DNA of 64,000 nt from Phyllostachys edulis (lineage: Eukaryota > Streptophyta > Magnoliopsida > Poales > Poaceae). Shown here piece after piece: positions 1-10,710 of this stretch; position 1 is the first letter of the stretch, and every line of letters starts with the position of its first letter. The position numbers and the translations under genes were made by a program. The stretch spans positions 64,322,195 through 64,386,194 of the forward strand of contig CM070562.1 of NCBI GenBank assembly GCA_036346405.1, read 5' to 3'. Below the pieces are notes generated by a model that saw only the letters and a list, made by a program, of their open reading frames with translations, was not told where the DNA came from and ran no database searches.

Positions 1-900
1 TAATCCCATCCATTAGCATACAAATGGTGGTGAGATAATATATAGTAGTTTAAACTTTTAGAAAGCGAGAGCTTAGGAATGCTTCTTGCAAGAACACTTT
101 TGTCATATTTGCGAGAATAAAGAGCGAAAGAAAGTTTGGCTCCAGATAGGTATGTCATAAAGGTCCAAGAAATTTATAAACCCAGCGATAAATGATAAGC
201 TGATATACAAGAAGACTAGCTTTTTGAAACAAAGGGAGGAAGCATAACCAGACTTTCAATACGGGACAACAAATTTACGGTGATTGTGCATCTTAAAGTC
301 GCATGAACAATTCAGAAAATTTAAATTAGGTCAATGATGGGAAGCTAGTTATCTAAACTTCTGGGGCATTTGTATCATGGTTATGCTTCCTGCAAAAATG
401 TATCCTAAAATAAGATATTTGCTCAACAAAGAACTAGAGCTCCCACTTCATTGATACAGTTGAAAAACAAAACTAAATTCAGATGAGGCTACCAGCGAGG
501 AATTCGTTTGATCTTCTCCTCTTATTCGAACCCTTATGACCCTTGAACAAATGACGATTTATCACCGAAGAATTCTCGCACCACAATGGCAAACCTTGAA
601 CACACTGCACATCTGTTCCATTTTACAAAGAAGATAGGAATGAAGGCAGTTATGTCAACCTATACATTCTAGAGATCCTCAACTTTGCAAGATTGCATAG
701 ATATTATGTCAACAGGCTTTATATATTGCTAATATACTATTAAGAAAGAGCTTCTCCATGAAACCTTGTAATCACGAAGCAATGCATGACATGCAGAATG
801 TTCCTTCTCCAAAAGCTGGCTTGTGTATGGAAGAATTAACTCCAGTGAACAAGATTAAATGATTAAATAAAAAAGCAGGCCTGAACAGTTTAAAGTCTCA
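1..900. other. no recognisable gene
   Basis: AT-rich sequence without a long reading frame. Further 3' exons of the RecQ-like fragment would be expected here on the minus strand, because its last visible exon is at 912-1045. I could not recognise the remaining helicase motifs or the RQC domain in any frame. Confidence 0.4.
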
Positions 901-911
901 AGAAATAACCC

Positions 912-1463
912 TTAGTTTTCCAGCCACTTTTTCACAGTCCATTCTCGAAAGGCAATATATGATGCCACATTCTTTAGGATGATTTGCACGGATAAAGCTA
1001 TTAATATCCTCAAGGCACTTCTTTGTCTTGGGCCTTACATAATACCTGCAAAACTTGAGCTGAGATGGTCTGATATGATTGAAGTCATATGTCAATATAT
1101 TCTGACAGACTTACCTCAGATTTGGACGATTAAAACTTTTTCGGAAAACAATGCAGTTTGCGAGGCCTAGAACTTGAATGACATCTTCCTTGACACTAGC
1201 AGTTGCTGTTGCAATCAGGGCCAGGACTGGTGTATGCGGGAACTTCCGTTTTAAAATACCTAGATGCTGACAGATCATAAAAGCTATATCAAAAGGTTAC
1301 AATTTATTTAGCATGAACTTCTTTCTTCCTGATAGAAAGTACCTGGTAATCAGGTCGGAAATCATGACCGCACTGGCTTACACAATGAGCTTCATCAATA
1401 ACAATTCTAGAAGGATGGCCTCGTGAATATACATTTTCCAATTGTCTCAATAGAACATCACTC
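912..1463 (-). pseudogene. RecQ4-type DNA helicase fragment (three exons)
   Basis: RecQ helicases are ATP-dependent 3'-5' DNA helicases that act in recombination and replication repair in the nucleus. Three consecutive minus-strand exons are visible. Exon a (1463-1343) encodes the DEAH motif IIDEAH-type stretch VIDEAHCVSQCGHDFRPDY. Exon b (1266-1115) carries motif III as ALIATATASVKED and ends FNRPNLR. Exon c (1045-about 912) encodes PKTKKCLEDI and GIIYCLSRMDCEKV, which match the plant RecQ4A/BLM group. Splice sites AG/GT flank exons a and b, and the phases agree across all three. The usual Trp after VSQ in motif II is Cys here. Exon c runs into AAG-GGTTATT without a clear donor. The Walker A exon, RQC and HRDC domains are not seen, so this is most likely a gene fragment. 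The remaining exons could in part lie to the left of the window. Confidence 0.8.
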
Positions 1464-1486
1464 CTGTACACAGGAATGAAACACAT

Positions 1487-2800
1487 GTAAATGATCAGAA
1501 GGGTGTAACTGTGTAAGTGACAAACTAAAAGAGAGCTTAAGACTTGAATATATTCAGGAGTACCAATGTAGCATGCCAGGGGTAAAAAAAGATCAGTGAC
1601 AACTAGTTTTGATCCTGCATTGTGTCTTCCTCTACTGCAAAAGATTCCATATAAAGATCAGCATGTAAGTTGTAGAACTTTTAATAGGAAACAAAACTAA
1701 CAAACATTGGGCAAAAAAAGAAAAGTTTGGATAACAGACGGGAAACAAAAGTTGCGGTTTCTCAATATCCGTGTTTATGAGAGTATAATATAGAGGACAC
1801 AATAACATTTTTTTTCTTTTGAAAAATCATATATTGACGAAATCACAGCTAATGAATTACCGAGCTGATTTAGAAAAGGCATAAATCATATATTGACGAA
1901 ATCACAGTACGTTGCGTTCGATCTTATTTGATCAGTCAGTTATCTTCACTAAAAATCACAACCTTAAGCAATATAGTTTGTTGGCAGTTTGTCACAAAGT
2001 TGATTAATCTAGAGATAAAGAAAAATAACACCAACAGACCACTCCTTATTCAGATATCTTTGCATATCATGGGAATGATGTGTTAATTTAATTGGCCAAT
2101 TTGCAATTCCAGAGCAAGGCAATGGTACCCTACAGATGATAATGAAGTTGGTGATGAATATAACACTAATGTTGTGTTACGCAAAAAGATAACTTCCATG
2201 ATCTGAAGCTTCTAGTGATTGCACTAACGGCAATAATGCTCCTACGAACCTCCCGATCCTTTCGGAAGAATTTTCCCCATCTCAAGTGACACAAGCCTAC
2301 CAAGGCGATGGAGCTTTACTCTTAGTGCATCACCAATCGCCTAACAATTTCTCCTCGCTTGAGCCAAAATCTGGACACATTGATATGTTGTCGAGGTACA
2401 AAGGTAAGAACATAATCTTATGATTCAATTACTTGATAGACAAAACAAATTCCTCGGCGATCGTGATGCTCCTCGGATATATGGAATTTCACATAATAAG
2501 CTGCCTGCTAACCTTCAATACATACACAAGCATTTGGATCCAAAATCGATAAATCCAAACGCGTGAATGGCCTCCAAATTGCAGTGTAAAATCAAGTGGC
2601 ATTTGTATTATCTTAGCATTTTAATAGACACTTGGTTAGCTCATAAATTTAGATATTATACAGGACTCTCTTGTTCGCGAGTTCAATTGATAGACCATAC
2701 CTCTTCAACATCTCATGAGCGGTAAAACAAACTTCCTAAAAATTCGACTTCAAGCATCTAGCTAATCACACCTAGAGCATACTACCATCTCATCGGTGAG
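1487..2800. other. unassigned intergenic sequence
   Basis: No reading frame with recognisable motifs on either strand. The Walker A exon expected just 5' of the RecQ fragment is not visible here. A 22-bp direct repeat (ATATTGACGAAATCACAG-type) occurs near 1830 and 1888. Confidence 0.35.
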
Positions 2801-3189
2801 CAAATTGCCACGAGGCTATGACTATAAGCATTTCAATCCGGCAAGTCGGTGAAACTTCTGACCATCCGAGTTTTCGCGGCATCAAGCGGCGCGCATGCCC
2901 TCCTCGTGAGTCGTGCGGACGCCTCCACGACATCAACAATGACCTAAAACACAAACGCTCATACACACAAAACCCTCAAAATACATCGAGTTGCCAAAAT
3001 CAAACGAAATCGAGCTCTAAACCGAAGGGCGGGCGGCGGCTGAGCCAGATGCGATCGGCGGCGGCTTGAGGAGCGAACGAGCCAGCAAGTAGCCAACCGA
3101 GGCAAAGCGACCGGCCAAGACGAGAGAGAGCAACCACGGCCGCGGAACTCGGCGCGTCGCCACGATCACAGAAGCAAGACGTGGTGGCC

Positions 3190-3690
3190 AAGTGGCGTGC
3201 TTGGGACGTCTTAGAGTGAGGGCGGAGGCTGGGAGGAGGGACGGCCAGGAGGGAGGCGGGCCGGGATGAGGGACGGCCAGGGAGGTGGGGGCGCCAGGAG
3301 GAGGGTGGTCGGGGAGAGGAGGCAGCGCTGGGAGAGGTGGGGCCGCGGGGAGGTGGGTGGTCGGAAGAAATTAGGGGATTGGGGAAGAAATTAGGCAGCG
3401 CGGTGTAGGCGGTTTTGGCGCTTCGGCCGAAAAAATTTCAGCTGCGCGCCTGCGCCCGCCAAAGATTCTATTATTCCTGGCAGTTACAATGACCTAGTAG
3501 AGTTTTTTTAGGGCAGATATATTGTAGGCAAATTTTTATTATCCCCAGCAGATGAGTTGTTCTAAACAATAATTATTGCCGGCAGATAACTTGACCTTTA
3601 ATCTCTTAGATATTCCCGGCACATGTTTTGCCACTAATCCATTTTTTCCCCGGCAGTTAATTGCCCTTAATACTATGCCATGGTGTAGTG
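3190..3690 (+). mobile_element. probable CACTA-type transposon 3' subterminal region
   Basis: A G-rich block (3190-3370) is followed at about 3465-3660 by five degenerate units of about 40 bp, each with a core like TTATTCCCGGCAG. The block ends at 3690 with GGTGTAGTG; TAGTG is the inverse of the CACTA terminus. Repeated subterminal motifs ending in TAGTG are characteristic of En/Spm (CACTA) elements. The opposite CACTA end and a transposase were not found, so this is a remnant or only a partial recognition. Confidence 0.4.
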
Positions 3691-4812
3691 CCTACCACCC
3701 CCACGAAGAGATGGAACGCCAAATAACTCAATCAAAGAGAAGATATTCCAGTGCTCTATAGTACTTGTCCCTTTCAAATTAGCATACATATATCTAGACA
3801 TACTATTGATTTGCTTGTGTTTTCGTCCTTGCTTTATCCAAAACGGCTAACTTGATCAAGTATATATATACATGCATAAAGTTCCTAAAAGTTTTTTTTT
3901 ATTTGTCATGGCTGAGTTTTGATGAAACAAGCAACTAAAGTTACCAATATAGATCAATAAAAACAAATATCAACCATGCATAATATGACCATTCTCAAGA
4001 AATGAGAGTTATCTTATTGTCATCTTTTAATGTGGTTGTTATACTATGCCTTCAATAGCAATATCAAGATCCAATTTTAGTGTCTAAAAAAAAAGGGTTT
4101 AATCTTAGTATCTCAGTATTCGAACTTAATGAAATCTGATTGGAAAATAATTCTGTGGTACTAGAGTTCACTAGCATGCAACATCATTGCTTAGCTTGAT
4201 CATGGAATATTAAGACCTAGTATCTACAGAATTTATACATCAGAAAATTTACTTCGGTGCTCCATTTTGGCGGAAAAAATTTATGGATCTTTGAAAGTAT
4301 TAGTCGAGGGGAATTTAGACTTGCATCACATAATGACTTAGTTAAAAAAAGAGAGAAGTGTAAATCGCACCTGAAAAGTTTGATTATGATAGTTGACAAT
4401 AAGATTGACTGTGATGTCTTGTAAGGAATAACTGCTAATTTCAATCTTCACCATTAGTATGTTTTGAAATAAATTCTTCTGCATTTTGCACCTAGAATTT
4501 AGTTTACTTCGGTGCTATCCATTGCTTACCTGAACATTGAGATAGAGAGAGAGAGAGTCATTGGCCGACGCAATAATTAAACCGAGTTGATCTTCAGGCT
4601 TAGCAATGGACTCACATTGGACCGGGCTGAGCCGTAGCAGACACACTATATATGACCATGAAGTTGCAACAACGTGCATACCTGGGGCTTTGCTATCCGG
4701 ATCCCGGACTCAGGGCTCTCTAGTCTCTAGTGTTCGAACCCTTATTAGATATAGCAGATGAAAAATCCAAAAATGCTCTGATGACAAATTATACTATTTT
4801 TATCCTAGGCCT
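3691..4812. other. unassigned AT-rich sequence
   Basis: No supported gene. There is a short GA dinucleotide run near 4540-4557. Confidence 0.35.
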
Positions 4813-4821
4813 TCAGAGCTT

Positions 4822-5196
4822 GAACTTTTTTTTATTAATTAACCCCTTTTAAATTTTTATTTTAAAGTTAACCCCGGCGTACTTTATTTCCAATTATGAC
4901 CTCTTCGGTCACGCCACCACCCGTGGCGTGACAAACCAACGCTGTTACGTCATAGGATAAGTCTGGTAAATGGCACTTTTAGTCACGCCACTACCAGTGG
5001 TGTGACCAAACAACACTGTCACGCCATGAGTGATGGCGTGACAAGAGCTTACCTGAGATACGGGCTGGCGTGATAGCGTTATTTTGTCACGTCACGGGTG
5101 GTGGTTTGACCAAAAGGGTCAGAATTAGAAATAAAGTACGCCGAGGGTTAACTTTAAAATAAAATTTTAAAAAGAGTTAATTAATAAAAAAAATTC
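4822..5196. mobile_element. Mutator-like MITE with perfect 9-bp TSD
   Basis: Long terminal inverted repeats start GAACTTTTTTTTATTAATTA and read the same from the other end (complement of TTAATTAATAAAAAAAATTC). They extend about 90 bp through a TTTTAAAGTTAACCC-type block to the motif AAATAAAGTACGCC. The element is flanked by TCAGAGCTT at 4813-4821 and again at 5197-5205, a perfect 9-bp duplication as made by Mutator-like transposases. The interior has four successive small hairpins built on GTCACGCCAC and GTGGCGTGAC. At 375 bp it has no coding capacity. Confidence 0.85.
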
Positions 5197-5205
5197 TCAG
5201 AGCTT

Positions 5206-7430
5206 CCGAATGACAAATTGCGGCTGCCAGATACCTAGTGCCAGAAATTAAATAAGAAACGTTACAGTAGATACGAAACAATGGCTACACTTCTAACGAA
5301 AATACTATTTGAAGTTGGGACAAATGTAAATTCACGTATTGAACCAGTATAGCACTCAATAGTCGATGCATTATAACAGAATTCTTGCAGTCTCCAAACG
5401 TTCAGCTTTACAATAAATGGCCTGATCTTATCTTGTTTCTGTAAAGCTAAACACAAAACATGTACAGAGGATCAAAAGTAGTAAAAGTAAAATTACATGT
5501 CTAGAAAAGCACCTTGGCTTTTGGAATAAGCAGATTTAAACGCTGATTAAGCTTCGTAGAAGAAGACATTAGGTAATTACTAGTCAAATTGGAAACATGT
5601 TAGCGCTTGAAATTAGCTTCGCATAAGTTCCCCAAAAGTTAGGAATCTTCAATCAAGAGAACAGCCATGTACGTAAATGTTGTTTTTGATTGCTAGCAAT
5701 CCAAACAAGTCTTTTTTCTACTCTCTTACTAAGTAGTTTGCAGTGTCATTGGCTACAGAAGTGCAGATGTCGGTTGAAATTCTAGTACTGTCGCTGAACA
5801 TTCCTCGGCTCTGAAAATTGTAGGATCACCCGCAGGACATTCCTCTGGACTCCAGAAATTCCCCTCAACAAATATTAAGCGGAATAGCTCAAATGCAAAA
5901 CAACTCCAGTTTGTTCACATGCCTTCGATCCTGCACAGGAAAGAAAGCAGAACGAAGCCATAAAACTGGCCTACGAACAGAGAACCACAACGCACACCAG
6001 AACCAAAAAAAAAGTACGGTTCAGACCCTATCCACAATGTAGAGATAAAGTATACTGAATACAGAACAATAGATGAATCAGGATGGACTGAAACAGTCGA
6101 TCAGTGCACTGTGCACCCTTCATTATCATAAAAGCAGTAGGGGTCATTTACTTACATACTGACCTGTTCGGCTTCCATATCAGGTTATACTCACCTTATG
6201 GGGACTTCATATGTTGTCGAGTTGGTTTACCATTGACTCGTGGCACCAGAATCTACCGAAATATGCATATGGTTCGCAGTTTGGTGGCTCACCACCTTAA
6301 AATACAGCTTGTTAATCAAAGAAATTAAAAACCCATTCAGATAAAATACATTTTTTACAATAATGTCATTTATCTCTTTAGTTTTGTAGCTACTGTGTAA
6401 ATATCATGCGTTAAAATATTATTTCATGCCGCAAAGGGTTCAGTTAATAACCCATCATGGTTGTTGCTGAGACATGTTTATTACTTTACTTTTGCCTAAT
6501 GTGTCTTTAAGTTGCATAACTCTGTTCTTTTTATAGAAAAGCATAACTCTGCTTTTTACACTTGATAGTTTTGGCAAAGCGAGGCAGCAAGCTTGAGACA
6601 ACAACTGCAAAACCTGCAAGAAAATCATCGGTATGGTCTGAAAACCCTGCAAAAGTTTCAAATATATTTACATTAGAAACATGTTTGTTCGGAAAGAGAA
6701 TCACAAGTATGTACTGTCTGAATTCAGCTAGACTGTTGCAAGTAATAGAGATAATAAGCAAGAATCAATGCCCTCCAAGTAAAAAAATAGTTTGTGAAAA
6801 ACCAATAAAAGCGCCTACCAATGAATTAAACCAAAATACTTGATCAACAAAGAGTTGGGCTGGGCACATCGAAAATATATTCAACATATAATAAACCAAA
6901 TCAGGATTTTTTTTTTTTTTACAGTTAAGTATTGCAGGCTAAAATAGCGTTGTTGCTGCTGTGAACACGGTTCCCTTGCTCTAAGAAAGAAAAGATAGAT
7001 CTTTTCAATATACACTTGATCGATGGTCCTATTGCTGGGTATTAGCATCGCTTTCCATTGGTTGGCCCATATTGGTCCCAGAATGTAATACCTCGGTTCA
7101 ACACAGAGCACAGAATACCATGAAACTAACCTAGCTATTAATTTTAACAACAGTTATCATTGAAATATAGCAAGCATATCAAAGATAAAACACGTACACA
7201 GGTCACAAAAGCACAAGGGTGATTATAAAGAAATCATGGATAATTAATTCGAAGGAAACATACCAAAATAATAAACAAAGATCAACGCCTAACCAAACCA
7301 ATCAAATCTGTTTAATGAATAAACAACTAAGGCTAAGCAATAATAGCCGTTACTAAATATAACTTATCACACCAATAAACTGTCTCGTGATCAATAGTTC
7401 ATGTAATTGAGTAAATGGCGTGAATCCAAG
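5206..7430. other. unassigned region with possible exon remnants
   Basis: No gene is recognised. A minus-strand frame of 53 codons ends at the stop 5755-5753 and includes NFWSPEECPAGDPTIF. A second minus-strand stretch near 6550-6660 reads DDFLAGFAVVVSSLLPRF. Both look more protein-like than their surroundings, but I cannot assign them to a family. Confidence 0.3.
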
Positions 7431-9540
7431 GGTGTGTTGGCCCTTCCCATGTGCAACGTCGTCAACGGTCATCTAAAAACAACAGTAGAGTAAGAGTGAG
7501 TCCACGACTTAACAAGTACAATAATAAACAATGAGCAAAGCTCAATCAGCAGTAAATAAATATCATCATCAACATCAGTTGTTCTCTTTTCTTTACTTTA
7601 ATGCTCAATCATTTAATTCTCTTCTCTTTATTCTCATACACAATTATCAAATACTTTTCATTCAATGTATCTCTACACTACATGTCTATATGCACTTCTT
7701 TCACGTATACCAGTATAGTATGAGTATACGCGTGAGTGAACACTCGCGACAATGTTCACTATCAAGCCTGTTCTCCTTAAGGATCGGGGACCTCCTTCAC
7801 TCACGTGGAGTTGTGATCATCTTGATCACCTTCTCATATGCAATGATATTTATGAATGCATAATTATTCATAGATTCATCATTATTAACATTATCCAACA
7901 TTCTCATATCCATCAATACGAATAAAACCATGACCATTCACATTGTTTGCAATTAAATAAAGTAAAAGTAGAAACAATATAATGGTAATGAATGGTAAAG
8001 AATACAATGATTAACCAATAAGCATTGTCTACCATACACTTGCCTCTTCTAGTTGCGAGGAATGGTTTGAGTAGAAGATGACCACAAATCTGATGTCACT
8101 CCTCCTACATTAAACACACAATCTCAATAACAAGCTACAATAGTACAAAAACAACAATTAAACGACATCGCTCTTACACGTTTCCCAAATCCGCAACATT
8201 TCCCCTTTACCGGACAGTCACCCCCTGTTGTCCTGGTAATTAAAAAAACAGCATAACTTTTGGCTTCCAAGCCCTATCATGGCAAACCATACCAATTCTA
8301 GAATCTATATAAAATTCCCCACAATTTATTAGTAGGCCACAATTCCTGATTAAATCATTTAACACCCCCCCCCCTCCATTTTTAACCCAGAAGACCGTTC
8401 TGTCATCTTCTGGACAATAGCCCATAACATTTTTGAAATCTACATAAAGGTAGCTACCTCTTTCTAGTTATGCCTAAAATTCAATTCTACCATCTACCAA
8501 GTCAATTTAATAGTTTCCCACGACTGTGTCCAACAGCAATCAGTTTCTGGACAGCAACCTTCCTGATGCTGTATCTTTTCGCTCGCTACTTCAATTTTAA
8601 TGATCTAGATCTTCCTGGAAAGCTAACGAGATTTTATAATTTTTCTCTAATTAGACCGACCCCTGAATCCGATTCTAAATAACCCTAATTACCCTTGTAA
8701 GATTCTGCCCCTAACCTTGACGAACTAGGGCAGACCAGCAATCCCTCGTCCTATTGACCAAACATCCCACAACTCAAACAACTAAACTAGGGAAATCTAG
8801 AGGGCTTCAAATCGTTACTCTTGGAGATCACGACGTCGAACACGAAACCCCACGAATTCCTCTCTTTTCCTCCCTTCCTCTTCCTTCCTTTTCCTCCTTC
8901 CTCCTTCCTTGTTCTTCTTTCCTTGCTGGCTTCTCCCTCTTGTTCATCCTTTGCAGTAGTAAGTACAGCAGCAGGCATGCAGCACAGCCACGCATGCATC
9001 CAGTGACCAGTGCTAGCTAGGAGCGGCCAGGCAGCAAAAGGGCATTGAGCCGGTGCGTGCATCGGGCAGCATGCAGGGCACCTAGCGCATCCAGAGAGCT
9101 GGTGCACAGAAGACAGCAGGGGCACGGCAGGGAGGAAGTTGGCAGGCGGCGGCTGGTATGGACGTTAGCAGCAGCAGCGCACGGGAAAAAAAAAAGGGAG
9201 GGGCGGCTAGGGTTTTTGGGGAGGCCGGCCCCTTCCCTGTCTCCTTTTAATGCCTGGCCAACCCATTTGGGTTAGGTAGGTCGCCATAGGCCGTAGACCC
9301 AAAGTTCTACTTCTTTCTCTAATTTTCTAAATTTTCCTTTTTAAATTCAATTAATTCCCTCTCTAATTCAATTAACTTATCTAAAGCGTTTGGGGAGAAG
9401 CCATTCAGCCAAGCTTTGGTTCTAAGCCTTTATCTAGCTCGCAGAAACTAATTAGTTTTCTCCCAAAACATGTTGTACTTTAAAACCATCTTATTGTCTA
9501 AAATGGCATTGTCCACACCCCCATAATGTTTTTAATTACA
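7430..9540 (-). mobile_element. probable LTR-retrotransposon remnant
   Basis: The layout (AT-rich start, a stretch with CTGTCCAGAAAC on the minus strand near 8540, a purine/pyrimidine-rich GC block at 8850-9280, then an AT-rich tail) resembles grass LTR sequence. There is no coding sequence with recognisable motifs. Termini, TSD and family were not identified, so this is a tentative call. A run of ten C lies near 8363-8373. Confidence 0.3.
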
Positions 9541-9625
9541 AATATAATTCTAAAATCTGTTACATTAAAGTTCTTAAATGAATATAACACGACATGTCGT
9601 ATTACATATTGATCTGTTACAACAG

Positions 9626-10268
9626 GCAGTTGATGGGAGAAGATCTATCTGGGCTGAATGTTAAGGAACTGCAGTCCCTAGATAATCAGCTGGAAATAAG
9701 TCTACGTGGTGTCCGCACAACGAAGGTCAAACCGCTAATCACATTTCTCGTTATACTCACTCATTCCTACAAGAAGATTAACTGAATATTGTTACTGTTG
9801 TTGCTGCTGTTTTCAGGACCAGATCATGATTGATGAAATTCACGAACTGAATCGGAAGGTTCTACGGCATTTTAATTCTGTAGTTTGTCAAGCATTTTGT
9901 TTGATTTTAGTATGTTGACTGTACCACATCATTGGTTGCAGGGAAATCTAGTAAACCAAGAGAACATGGAATTATACAAGAAGATCAGCCTGACTCGTCA
10001 AGAAAATGCTGATTTATATAAGAAGGTAGCTGACAAGTTAGACAAGAATATCACAGCGCAGCCGCCAAACCAGATAACTGACTTGACTTGCAATTAATTT
10101 TGTTCTCAGATCTACGAGACCAAAGGACAAAGTGAAGGCAATCGGGATTCACCAACTCCATACAACTTTGCAGTAGTTGATGATACCAACGTTCATGTGC
10201 AACTTGGACTCAGCACACTGCCACAACAGAAGGACACTGACCAGTCAACTGCTCCTAAGCTAGGGTAA
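9626..10268 (+). pseudogene. AGL17-clade MADS-box gene, 3' exons only
   Basis: MADS-box factors of this clade (rice MADS27/23/57, Arabidopsis ANR1) are nuclear regulators, several of them linked to nitrate responses and root growth. Four plus-strand exons are visible. 9626-9725 encodes QLMGEDLSGLNVKELQSL (K-box helix 1). The 42-nt exon 9817-9858 encodes DQIMIDEIHELNRK. The 84-nt exon 9942-10025 encodes NLVNQENMELYKKISLTRQ. The exon from 10110 encodes IYETKGQ, then PTPYNFAV, then VQLGLSTLPQQ and STAPKLG. Splice sites and the 42-nt exon size match the family. The reading frame stops at TAA 10266-10268 just after KLG, where relatives continue LQL plus a few residues, unless GGGTAAC is a donor. 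The MADS domain and the first K-box exons are not found in the 9.6 kb upstream. It is therefore 5'-truncated, or interrupted by insertions larger than the visible flank. Confidence 0.75.
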
Positions 10269-10710
10269 CATTTATTATCTACAATCTACATACTTTCAAT
10301 CCATTCATATTCTTAACTTCAGTGGTATAATGAGTTATCAAACACATGTAGATTACAGTTAAATCCATGAACCAGAGTGACATTGTTCGGTTCCATTCTT
10401 CTATACTGAAGGGATACTATTTGCTGTAAAGAGCTGATACTCAGAGCAAGACAGAACGAAGTATTTATGCCGTGAGTGATTGAGAAATGAACTTGTAAAT
10501 GCACTGCAAATAAGTGCGACCGTGGAATTGAGTGTTGGAATCCAGGGAATGATTGTTTTGAAACTCTATTTTTTTATCTTCATGAGACTTTTATACATTA
10601 AACAAGTGCGAGTTTGTGTACAAACTTACCACGAATGGAAAATATATATGTATTATGTATAATGGGCAAAATTCAGGCATCACTACCGGTAAAACCTTGC
10701 CACGTCGCAT

